Below the pieces are notes generated by a model. It searched no databases. It was not told the origin of the DNA and saw only the letters and a program-made list of their open reading frames with translations. From Hypsibius dujardini (lineage: Eukaryota; Tardigrada; Eutardigrada; Parachela; Hypsibiidae): 20,909 bases of DNA. Position numbers and translations under genes: made by a program. Shown one piece after another: positions 1 to 11,230 of the stretch; positions within the stretch are counted from its first letter, which is position 1, and every line of letters begins with the position of its first letter. The stretch spans positions 1-20,909 of the forward strand of contig LRSR01005796.1 in assembly GCA_001579985.1 (NCBI GenBank). Reading direction: 5' to 3'.

Positions 1-829
1 TAGGTGAAATGATCAATTAGTAGGCAAATAAAGAAGGCACGAGACACACCAACCACGCACAGACACACACAACAGAACACTGAGTTCGCTCTCTTTCCCC
101 GCGCGTTTCCTGAAAATAATGAGATCCACGGAGATCTTTCACGACCATCCCCGTCGTCAGAAAATCACAGAACGAAAGACCCGTCCGCAGCTGGAGTATA
201 CACTGTACATGCGAAAAACGAGAGCTGAACAAATGGATAGAAAACGAACAAAATATCAGAGCGTGAAATAGCACACACCATGTGGCGTGCATGTATGTTG
301 TGGAGACGGACTACAAGTTGACGAACTTGCTCTGGTAGTAACGTGCGAGACCTGCTGACTTCATACTGTGCAAATTTGCAAACAACAGGAAACACAAGCT
401 CAACCAGTAGCATTTATCAGACTGCCGGACACAGTGGAGACGCTCAAGTAGCCCTCCTATAACACCGGTTCGCTTACGATCATGTAATGGGCTGTAAGCC
501 TACCATAGCTATCTGACCGACGTATTAATAAAAACGTTATTGCAGTTTGAGCCTAATCATCACTCGTACTCATAAGAGCACGAATTGTACGATCGCACAA
601 CCGTAAGTGGGAGACAAGTTAAACAGCTTCGGAATTTTATGATCTTTCTCCTGCCATTTTCGATAATTTTCAGATCTTTAGAGACGAAGTGCTTCCACCA
701 CAATGACCACAAACGGAACAAAAAAGTTCTACAGACCCGATGTACACGTTAAACACCAACAATGGAACTCAAGATCGCGACAAGTCTCGGTTATAAACGG
801 CGAAGAATGAATCGCAAAAGCATGGAACT
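1..829. other. Left flank, no gene recognised
   Basis: This stretch lies downstream of the H2A gene. The open frames in it are short, cysteine- and leucine-rich or unrelated to anything I know, and none joins into a spliced model. The first 83 bases or so of the H2A 3' flank show neither a histone stem-loop (GGYYYTTYTNARRRCC type) nor an AATAAA on the minus strand. I see nothing else in it. Confidence 0.5.
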
Positions 830-1429
830 TTAAACATCCTGAGATGCGGCTGCGGCCTTCTTCTCAGCCTTGGGCTTCTTGACTGAGGCGCTAGCTTTCT
901 CCTCTCCCGCTTCCGGACCGCCAGCAGTCTTCTTGGGCAGAAGTGTCGGTGCGATGTTGGGCAGCACACCACCTTGCGCGATGGTCACACCAGAGAGCAG
1001 CTTGTTCAACTGCAATAAAAGAAAGCACATTAGTCAGACCCGTAACAAGCCTATCATTCAATAACCTCAAAAATCAATAGGCCCGTCCTACAGCGAGCGG
1101 TGCAAGAGACAACTCAGCAGTCAATCAACCAAGTAGCTAATCCAATTGCTTACCTCTTCATCGTTGCGGATGGCCAACTGAAGATGACGGGGGATGATGC
1201 GGCTCTTCTTGTTGTCACGGGCAGCATTTCCAGCCAACTCCAGCACTTCAGCGGCGAGGTACTCCAGAACGGCGGCCAGATAGACGGGGGCTCCTGCTCC
1301 GATGCGCTCACCGTAGTTGCCCTTGCGGAGCATACGATGGATTCTGCCGACGGGGAATTGGAGTCCGGCGCGCGACGACCGGGACTTGCTCTTTCCCTTG
1401 ACCTTTCCTCCTTTTCCGCGGCCAGTCAT
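830..1429 (-). CDS. H2A: Histone H2A, H2A.X-like, one intron
   Basis: Core histone H2A, which pairs with H2B in the nucleosome. Exon 1 is 1429-1154 and exon 2 is 1009-830; the 144-nt intron has donor GTAAGC, acceptor TTGCAG and phase 0, between E92 and L93. The spliced protein is 151 residues against about 124-130 for canonical H2A. The N-terminus MTGRGKGGK, the [12 protein letters not shown] segment, the acidic patch ([14 protein letters not shown]) and the docking segment [12 protein letters not shown] are all intact. The tail is long and rich in Ala, Lys and Glu and ends in SQDV, which fits the SQ(E/D)-hydrophobic motif of H2A.X phosphorylated after DNA breaks. LLSGVTIAQ (rather than LLGKVTIAQ) also favours the H2A.X type. 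It is transcribed divergently from H2B. The family call is certain; the H2A.X assignment is likely, although V is a less usual last residue. Confidence 0.97.
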
Positions 1430-1873
1430 GATGAAAGGGGGGTGGGATGAGAACGAAACGACGAAACAACCAAAGCGCTTTACAAAATCAAATAGTAAGA
1501 TGAAGAGTGAGGGTTGCGTCGTTTGGTGTTTATATAGGCCCGCGTGATGCGTAGAAACCTAACCCCCACCTCTTGATTGGTCCAAAAGTAGGGTGCACTG
1601 TGACCCGCCTTTCAGACTTACGGACCAATGAAAAGTCCAATGTGAACCACGCCTTTTTTACTTATGGACCAATAATGGTAGGTAGCGAGTTTCGATTGGC
1701 TCGGACGTCGCATGGGTTGGACTTGGAAAGGCCGTGTGAAAAATTTTATGGATATCATTCGCACTGCGCGCGTATAAAACAGCGACTGTTTCACAATTTC
1801 TACTCCATTCGTTCTTGTTGAAGTTTTCTGTAGTTTTTTGCTAAGTTTTAAGCTCCGACCCTTGCTCCCCACC
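1430..1873. promoter_or_regulatory. Bidirectional H2A/H2B promoter
   Basis: This 444-bp gap separates two divergent start codons. A TATA box faces H2A (TATATAA on the minus strand, 1530-1536) and another faces H2B (TATAAAA, 1773-1779). Each is about 100 nt upstream of its ATG, leaving a 5' leader of roughly 70 nt. Between them lie five CCAAT-type boxes: ATTGG at 1576-1580 and 1695-1699, and CCAAT at 1625-1629, 1637-1641 and 1669-1673. Three share the longer form GGACCAAT in one orientation or the other. Clustered CCAAT boxes are typical of histone promoters (NF-Y type). Their use here is inferred. Confidence 0.85.
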
Positions 1874-2391
<518 letters not shown>

Positions 2392-3667
2392 ATTTTTCCC
2401 CCTCCATCTGGTCTCTTGACGTTTCTCGTTTTTGAATTTGTTTCTTTGACTTGTCCCAAGTTGATCTTGCATAGTGGGCATTCATTCCCTTGTTTATATC
2501 CCACTTGTATAGTTCTCTCTGACCGCACTAAAGATCTCTGGACTGGAGGTTCATGGTTTTGTTTTGCCAAGGCTTGTCCTTGACTGAAAAGTGAATAACA
2601 ATAACTACCGGAATTCTGGAATGAGCTTTCTTTGATTTCTAGTATTGTATAATCCTTAACACCTTTCGCGGTGTATTTTGGATGGCTAACAGAAATCTGG
2701 TGGACCATTTTTACCGTCCTGCTCCGTTACGCCTATATCTGGCATCAAGAGTTGCCACGCTACGCCACAGCTAGAAAGAAGGCAAATGGACCTACAGACA
2801 GACGCACAGAAAACCATCATCCAGGGTGAATTGATATCAACGCTCCCTGGATCATCCCTGGTGATGACCAGTTACGGCCAGCATGGACTGGACAGGCAGT
2901 CCGGGACCCGGTAATGAGATCAGACTGAGCGGACAGTCTGAGGTACGTGCTTGCATTGGCCATCCATTTGCGAGAGGACGTCCACCATCCGGGAAGCCGT
3001 ACGCCATCCGTGTAACCGTTAGCGACCAATATTTGTGGTGTGCCGCCCTGACTAACCGGTCCGACCCCTCCAGATTTTCCAAAACTACGGCAGACAGTGG
3101 TTGATGGTCAGGTAAGAGGGTCGATCTGGGTTTCAGAAACTCTGTCCTGATCGGTCGGTCCGATAACGGAACGGTTTATCGGGGTCAGACTCTGAATGGC
3201 CGTTCCGTTACTGGACTAACAGACGGTCCACAATGCAGTCTGACTATTCATCAACCGCGTCAAAAATGGCAGCAAGTAACCGTCCATTACCCGGACTGAC
3301 CGTCTGTGACTTGTCTCCATTTGTCTGTCAGTGTTTCCTCTAGTGTACTAGTACGGTGTCTACATGTTTCAGTTCCACGCCAACTTCGCGGACTCTACGG
3401 CAAAAGGCAAGTTTCAAAACTGCAACGGCCGAGCATTTCGAAATCGGTGGCTTGTTATTGTCAATGAACCGATTACTTTGCACTCCTCGAACTTTCGAGA
3501 TCAGTTCAAATGCACTCGAGGAAGACGCCCCGAAAAAGATCGATTCAACTGGACTGTGCAACCAAAATTAAAAAGAGGCGCGAACAATATACAAGGGACA
3601 AACAACTGACATTCCTCATGGATTAGAACGTCGAGATTCAATAACGAACGAGTGATGTTAAAACGAT
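2392..3667. other. Intergenic, H2B/H3 3' flanks
   Basis: About 1.28 kb between the convergent 3' ends of H2B and H3. It holds no convincing gene. The part from about 2890 to 3310 is unusually rich in short inverted repeats built from CAGACTG/CAGTCTG, ACGGTC and CCGGTAATG and may be an old foldback element (see the separate entry). Open frames here are short and unrelated to known families. Confidence 0.5.
2890..3312. repeat. Dyad-rich region, possible decayed foldback element
   Basis: Several inverted repeats nest here. CAGACTG (2922-2928) faces CAGTCTG (2935-2941) across 6 nt. TAACGGAACGG (3164-3174) faces CCGTTCCGTTA (3200-3210) across 25 nt, and is perfect. Near the ends, CAGTCCGGG and CCCGGTAATG on the left match the reverse complement of CATTACCCGGACTG on the right. 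This suggests terminal inverted repeats of a degraded element about 400 bp long. No transposase frame or clear target duplication is visible. Confidence 0.35.
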
Positions 3668-5215
<1,548 letters not shown>

Positions 5216-5883
5216 ATTGTTTTCCTCGACCGGCTTGGAACTGTCGCGTGTTTGTTGCTTTATTGATTGTGCTATGTAAATTTTGTTCGTTGGCTACCCT
5301 GATCTCGCTGAAATCTCGTTTTGACAACCCTTATGAATCGGTTTGGTGCTGCTTTAGTCATCGCTTAGCTAGACAGATTCCGAAGGCAAAAAAAACGTCA
5401 ACAAAAACAAGAATTGACTTTGTTGCTTTGTAAGATCGATAAACCGTAAAACAATCTCGTACAGTACATCATTCGAGCAGTCTTCTGAGCACCTGACGGT
5501 AACATTCATTCATCGGTCCGGCTCTCCCTTGATTGATTCATTATCTCATGAGTAGTGCCGTGCATAAATCAATCAAGCGACAGGCCTCAAGCTGAGCTTG
5601 TACGCGCATTGATTTTTATCGTGCCACGTAATACTTCCGTAATGACGCATCATCCGCAGTGTACACATGGCACTAATCACAATATAGCACAGTGCCTCGA
5701 GGCACTCGATTGTTTTCATCTATATCATATACACACCGACAGTGTTGAAGAAAATTGTTTCGGTCAGTGTGTTTCGCTACTACTGAATATTAGCACTGAT
5801 TGCAGGTCAGACAGACAACGTGATGTAACTGCCCTCCATTCTGCAATATATTATTCGGTCATCATTCGTAATCAGCACGCAAG
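5216..5883. other. Intergenic between H4 and NAGK
   Basis: 668 nt that should hold the H4 3' flank and the NAGK promoter and 5' leader. A long open frame that starts at 5555 and overlaps NAGK exon 1 in another phase is not supported by any family. TGATTGATTCATT at about 5531 is one of the TTGA-type tracts seen across the window. I see no TATA box with confidence. Confidence 0.4.
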
Positions 5884-7131
5884 ATGGACCACGGAGACGT
5901 CATCGTCCTCGAAAACAGACATGGAAAAAGGAGCAACGGGCATGGTGCAGCTTACTCTGTTGGAGATCATCGCTATTTCGTTGGTATCGAAGGCGGCGGG
6001 ACCGCTTCTCACGGCATCCTGCTCAATGAGGACGCGGAGATTCTGGCGAGGTGCACGGGCGGAAAGACCAATCAGTGGGTGGTGGGTCTGGAGAAGGCCT
6101 GCCAGACCATCGCGGACATGGTGGGGGAGTTGCGAAAGACTGCGGACGTGCCCGACAACGCAGTTATCGCTTCGATAGGCTTGTGTATGAGTGGTGCTGA
6201 TGATGCTCAGCGGAATAAGCAGTGGGTCAACATGCTGGATGAGGTGCATCACGTCGCGGCGTCGTATGTCATAGAGAATGATACCGTGGGATCGCTGGCC
6301 ACGGCGAGGAGTGATCTGTCTGGAATTGTGTTGATATCAGGTGCGGATGCGTGGTCAGCTGTTAAGTGGAAAAGAAATTTCTTCAATTGATTGCTTGATT
6401 GATTTGATCGGTCTACTGCATAATGAGTCTGAGTGTTGCGTTATGAATTGATCGATCGATTGATTGATTGATCCGAGATCACAATCAATGGATTGGCTAA
6501 TTTTGGTACCAGACTTTTTACGTTTCCCGATCATTTTTTTAAGGTACGGGATCCAATTGTATATTGCGAAATCCGGATGGAAAAATGGTCGGCGCGGGTG
6601 GTTGGGGCCACTTGCTCGGAGATGAAGGATCTGGTTACTGTAAGAAAAAATCTATTGACTGCGTACGAGTAAATTAATTTGTCTCTTGACCGGTGTGTTT
6701 GTTTGACCTCAATAAATGTCCGTTTGTGGTTCCAGGGATTGCCCAGCACGCCATCAAGATATTTTTCGACCACGAAGATCGTCTACGTAAATGCCCGCAA
6801 GACCTAACGCAGTTTAGGAGGGAGGTATACAACTATTTCGGTGTGGAAACACGCTCAGAAATGCTGCAGTTCTTCTACTCTCCATTCGACAAATCTTTCA
6901 TCGCGAAGTTTTGCTCAAATCTCGCCGCCGCCGGACTGGCGGGTGATCCATTCTGCAAACAGGTTTTTTACGATGCCGGATGGCAATTGGCCAACCATGT
7001 GGCTGCCGTCATTTCAGACGCTTCAGAGGAGCTGAAATGCAAAAAGGGCGGAGTACCCATTATCTGCGTGGGCTCAGTCTGGAAAAGCTGGAGCCTCCTT
7101 AGAGGCGGTAAGAATAAACGGCTAGCCGGCC

Positions 7132-7162
<31 letters not shown>

Positions 7163-7525
7163 TAGACAGACAGGCAGGCAGGCAGACAGACAGACAGACA
7201 GACAGACATGCAGGCAGGCAGGCAGGCAGGCAGGCAGATATGTAGGCAGATTGACAGACCTGCGCACTGTATGTTTTTGAACATATTTACCTAGTTTCGG
7301 TATTCTATTCAGCTTCGCATTGTTTTGGAAGTAGGTTTCGTTAGTAAGTTCAGCGGGAAAGACATTCCGGAAATAACCATGCATCGATTATCTGGATCTT
7401 CCGACATTGGAGCGGCATTCCTTGGGGCACGATCTGTAGGTGTAGATCTCCTTCTTGATCATCTCCGGCCGACCCAGCCGTTTTTCCACCTGGATCCACA
7501 TGCCCAAATAAACGGAGACTTTTGA
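5884..7525 (+). CDS. NAGK: N-acetyl-D-glucosamine kinase
   Basis: ATP-dependent cytosolic kinase that makes GlcNAc-6-phosphate in amino-sugar salvage; BadF/BadG/BcrA (ASKHA-fold) family. The four exons are 5884-6340, 6544-6639, 6736-7107 and 7335-7525. All three introns (203, 96 and 227 nt) are in phase 1, and the spliced product is 371 residues against about 344 in human. Motifs in order: the phosphate loop GIEGGGT (residues 34-40), LISGTGSNC (150-158, made across intron 1), [15 protein letters not shown] (171-185, made across intron 2) and CVGSVWKSW (295-303), then [11 protein letters not shown] near the end. About 25 extra residues precede the conserved start, so the true start could be internal. 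The last acceptor was placed at 7334 because SLLRG-GFVSKF then aligns with the family. The final 30 residues are not conserved. An AATAAA at 7791-7796 could end the transcript. Confidence 0.93.
6446..6473. repeat. TTGA/ATCG tetranucleotide tract in NAGK intron 1
   Basis: An imperfect run of TTGATCGA and TTGATTGA units inside intron 1 of NAGK. Similar short tracts occur at about 6388-6405 in the same intron and at 12671-12719 in the F-box gene. Confidence 0.7.
7131..7260. repeat. GACA/GGCA microsatellite in NAGK intron 3
   Basis: About 130 nt of CAGA tetranucleotides alternating in blocks with CAGG tetranucleotides (GACA block, short GGCA block, GACA block, longer GGCA block). It fills most of intron 3, starting about 20 nt after the donor. 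It is open in several frames on both strands, which explains the long spurious reading frames there. Confidence 0.95.
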
Positions 7526-7948
7526 ACGGGAAGTTGTCTATGTACCGGCGATGTCTACAGTCATGGAAGCCGATCGGGCACCGTATCCACGACGCCCTAG
7601 CACAGATCAAAACTTGCGAATCACAGAGTTTCTATTCATAGTTTAAAATTTTATACGGAGAGAGCAGCTCTAAAATACATGGTCTTGAATCTTTGTGAAA
7701 CTTATCGGTGGTGTGCTCTGTGAGGATGACAAAGCAATACAAAGAGTAATGTGCTAGAGAGAATTAAGAATTCACCGAGAGAAATTATAAAATAAATGTA
7801 CGAAAAAAGCTGCTGTCCTTGCGGGAACATTTGGCGATTAACACTGTAACAAGATACACGAGTCAAATGAAGAGTCAAGTTCATGAATGGTCCACAGAGG
7901 ACACCGGACGGCGGTGATGCATTCATGCCAACAACAGGAGCGAAAGAG
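7526..7948. other. 3' flank shared by convergent NAGK and SGPP
   Basis: 423 nt between the stop codons of two convergent genes. It contains an AATAAA on the plus strand (7791-7796), about 266 nt after the NAGK stop. No AATAAA was found for the phosphatase on the minus strand. No other gene is visible. Confidence 0.5.
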
Positions 7949-10224
7949 CTAAACTTCCGTGTACATGGTGTCTCGAGCAATGTTCAGTCCACGAAAGAGA
8001 GCAGGAATGAAAAAGGTTGCTGCAAAAAAAATTAGTTTCAGTTTTCATTTTCATGTGCAATTGTCTTTGTCTCTGTCTGCGTGTATTTTCTCCACTGTCG
8101 GATTCTGATACTGATTCTGTCGCTAGTCTTGTGCTGTCCCTTCTGTCTGTCTGTTTGTATGTATGTCTGTGCACATGTATCTGCGATATCATTCCTCTAG
8201 GGCAGTACGAGGTACCTGACATGCCGATGGCAGCATAAGTAAAGAACTTCACTGGCAACTCGAACTTCACCAGATTCTTCCCCTTCACCTCGTTGGGATC
8301 GCGTTTGTAGTATGCACACACCGCCAGATGAGCCATGGTCTTGCCCGCTATTCGGACTGTCGCTAGACATGCCAGGCCCGCAACAGTTCGAAAGATGGTG
8401 TAGATCACTTGCTGTGATGACGGCCAAATGATCGGATAAGGTGGTGGGAGGACGGGCCCGTCTGTCGTGATGGCCGGTGCGGTGATCAACCCCATTTGGT
8501 AGTTCAACCAGGAACCCATGAAGATGCCCCACCCCGCGGCCAGAATGGTCACCGTATCCGCCCAGGTCGGTCCCCACTGGCCCTGGGAGACCTCTTCGCT
8601 GAAGGTCTGCGGGTAATAGAGGCTCGGAATGAGGAAACCCGCCCCCATGATGAGCGGTGCAAGTAGTGAAGTCAGCTGGAAATTGTCGAGGATATCCGCC
8701 AGTGGGAGGATTAGAGCAAAAAGGCCGGTGACGAGTAGGAGGCCGCCGATAATGTCCAACACGCTATGCATTCCCAGGTAGAGACGACTCAGACAGATCA
8801 GTAAGCACCAAACGGAGCAAACCGCCAGTCCGACCACGAAAGGAAACTACAACAACATAACATTACTAATCTACGTTTTCAAACGCTGCAAAACTGGTTG
8901 AGTACGAGAATCGTACGATATGTACCTCATAGCGTTGACTGCAGAAGTACAGGAGAGAAAATGGGACGCTGAACCCAATCATGGCGTGAGTGCTGGAAAA
9001 GAATGCACGCCAAGCTGTTGCTTCCGCCGGTTAGATGATAAGGTTCCACAACAAGACTAATGACAAACTACCTGGGCATTCCGTATTCACTGACGTACCT
9101 AAACAGCGGAACACAGAGTCAACAGCCACGTAATCCAAACAGATTACACGGTTAATTACATGGGTTCCATCTGGATCACAATTTTCGGTGACGGACGTGG
9201 CATCTTAAGTATGTCTTTCATGAGCTGACCGATATACCTGTACAAGAAAGGCATGAATTCTTAAATTCATCAATACAAATCAAATCCACCGATCGATCAA
9301 TCGATGCACTGCTAATAAACAAAGGCAAATCTCCAGAATCATCCACATTCGTGAATCCATCAATCAAGCTAATGCTCCCATGCACAGCCATCGTTGACTT
9401 ACATGGTTGTCACCCACATAAAAACCACTCTCCTGCAACAACAATATCAACTCAATTTGTGCACTCGCTTGAAACAAAAAAATACTCTACAAATACCTGC
9501 AAACTGCTCCGTCAATATTCCACGTCCAAATCGGGAAGAAGGTAGCATAAAACGCCTCGTAGCCCAAACTCGAGCCGAATCGAAAGAGATAATACAACAG
9601 TCGCGAATGAATCACAAAATCGGGCGACATCTCGCTCCGCATCTTCTCCTCCTCCCGTGTCGCTCGCACCGTGTCCATGGCCGAACCAGACGGCACAACG
9701 CGTCCATTGCGGGCTGCCGGACTGGAATGATTCTCCGAACCGTTTTTCCGACCACCGGAAGGGGAAGCAATCATTCCTTCCTCCTTCTGGATATGCTGAA
9801 TGTGCCTGTTCACAAATGAAACTTTTTATTACCAGTAATCTGGCATACCTTTCCTCTCTGCTGGACGAGTTCAGCAACACAATTATAGAATTAGATTTTT
9901 GATAAAACTTCGTTCTTCGCTTGTGTTTTTTTTTGCTTACCGGTTTACCAATTCTTCCTGAGAAATGAACCGCGAATCTCGATCAACGGCCGAAAAGATG
10001 CTGTCGATGCCCTTATCCCCTTTCAGAAATGTCTTATGGCGACGCAAGTCCGAGATGGAAGGCGGGGTGCTGGGCACGCGACCGGGCGATGGAGATGAGC
10101 CTTCCTCGTCGTCTGGGAGCGACAGGGGCGGCGATGGCGCTCGGTGTAATCCGCACAGCGATTGGAAATGGCGTACGAGATGGGCATCGTTTAGGAATGT
10201 AAAGACCGACTTGATCGCATCCAT
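7949..10224 (-). CDS. SGPP1: Sphingosine-1-phosphate phosphatase (PAP2 family)
   Basis: Multi-pass ER-membrane lipid phosphatase that converts sphingosine-1-phosphate to sphingosine. Eight exons: 10224-9941, 9805-9497, 9432-9403, 9237-9160, 9098-9072, 8992-8926, 8846-8216 and 8019-7949, giving 498 residues (human SGPP1 is about 440). Introns 1-5 are all in phase 2, intron 6 phase 0 and intron 7 phase 1. The N-terminus (FLNDAHLVRHFQSLCGL) resembles that of SGPP1. The three PAP2 motifs are complete: K215-x6-R222-P223 (KDILKMPRP), P242-S-T-H245-A (Ser codon split by intron 5) and S285-R-x5-H292-x3-D296. Hydrophobic segments follow the motifs. The 30-nt exon 3 (RVVFMWVTT) and 27-nt exon 5 (YVSEYGMP) are needed to match the family. 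SGPP1 versus SGPP2 was not resolved. Confidence 0.93.
8139..8174. repeat. CTGT tract in SGPP intron 7
   Basis: A short run of CTGT, TTGT and ATGT tetranucleotides within the last intron of the phosphatase gene. It belongs to the same CAGA/CTGT class as the NAGK intron 3 array, in opposite orientation. Confidence 0.6.
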
Positions 10225-11134
10225 TTTTCGAAATGGTGGTTAAATTTTTTGTTGTAATGGCGAGTGAAAGTTATTAGTGTCGGTGCATAAGCTGCAAACG
10301 AATTTTTGTGTTGTGGTTTTTGCTCAGCTTGTTACAAGCTACTTGTGGGAGTGGGAGTGGGACTTAGCGAATTACATGTCCACACTTGCTTTTAATGCCT
10401 ATGTGCCTAAGTTAAAGCCACCCTTTAAGCTTCGGCCCAGCAAAATAGGGGAATCTGAGTTCGAGCCAATTCCAGCCAACGCGAGTAGCTGCTTTCGATC
10501 GATCAATTGATTGAGCAAACTTATTTTTTGCCGGTCAAGCGTCCTTGATTGATTTCTTGAGTGTTTTTCGAGGCCTAAAATGCCCCAGCCTAGTAAGCCA
10601 CGACTTGTAACGCCGACCAAAATTAATATAAATTATTTTTTATACCAAGCAAACGCTTTGGGTTGAATCACTACATGGGTTGAATCAGTCGGGTGGCGGA
10701 GGGCGCCACGAATGTAAATTGTAAACAACACTCATTCAGCTTCATACACGCCGTCTGCGGCGCCCTCCGCCACCCGACTGATTCAACCCATGTAGAGATT
10801 TAACCCAAAGCGTTTGCCTGGTATATACTAAGGGTATTCAAAGTTCGCTTAGGGGTCATATACAAAAAAAAATGTAATTTTCGGGTTTCCTGACCACCCC
10901 CTCTTCGTATTACAGACTGCCGGGAGAGTACTACGTTTACGGAAGATATATATGGGTCCTCGTACTTACACCGAGAAGAGAAATTATAAGGTCGAGAACA
11001 TTTCAATCGAAGCACAAAATTTACTTATGAAAGAGACAGTTCTAAAAAAGGATTCGCGTTTTCCCTTGGATCGCGAGAAAACAACTGGAAGTCTTTTATA
11101 CAAATACTAGAATTGGAACCAGTTAAAAACCGTC
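10225..11134. other. Intergenic between SGPP 5' end and F-box 3' end
   Basis: About 0.9 kb carrying the SGPP promoter (no clear TATA box seen), the foldback element at 10641-10825 and the 3' flank of the F-box gene. GTGGGAGTGGGAGTGGGA at about 10345 is a short G-rich direct repeat. No gene is recognised. Confidence 0.5.
10641..10825. mobile_element. Foldback MITE-like element
   Basis: Two 67-nt arms, 10641-10707 and 10759-10825, are inverted copies of each other with only a few mismatches, separated by a 51-nt spacer. The arms start TATACCAAGCAAACGC and run through TTTGGGTTGAATC, CTACATGGGTTGAATCAG and GGGTGGCGGAGGGCGCC. The ends are flanked by TATA on both sides, compatible with a TA or TATA target duplication. 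There is no coding capacity, so it would be a non-autonomous element. High arm identity suggests recent insertion or arm conversion. The superfamily cannot be told from one copy. Confidence 0.8.
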
Positions 11135-11230
11135 TCACTGGTCAATATCATTGATGTCGTCGTAGACAATGTCTCCATCATCACGCTCCTCTTCATCGTC
11201 CAAATGCCTCAATGCAGTGACCTCGTCCGC
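11135..11230 (-). other. In-frame acidic extension past the F-box TAG
   Basis: Directly after the TAG (11233-11231) the same frame stays open for 31 codons to a TGA at 11137-11135. The encoded stretch is strongly acidic (LDDEEERDDGDIVYDD, then INDIDQ) and looks like a normal protein tail. It may be translated by readthrough, or be the original C-terminus cut off by a nonsense change or a base-call error. Confidence 0.4.

Noticed and set aside
1100-1450. Plus-strand open frame of 116 codons over H2A exon 1
   Set aside because: It is the antisense shadow of the conserved H2A coding sequence; GC-rich histone codons keep the opposite strand open.
5555-6178. Plus-strand open frame of 207 codons overlapping NAGK exon 1
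   Set aside because: It runs out of frame with the NAGK motifs GIEGGGT and LISG, and the upstream half has no family resemblance.
7099-7384. Minus-strand Cys/Leu-rich frames over the NAGK intron 3 repeat
   Set aside because: They are translations of the CAGA/CAGG microsatellite (CLSVCLSV-like), not a cysteine-rich peptide gene.
9512-9880. Minus-strand 122-codon frame overlapping SGPP exon 2
   Set aside because: It is in another phase; the frame encoding LLYYLFRFGSSLGYEAFY matches the phosphatase family and joins its neighbours by phase.
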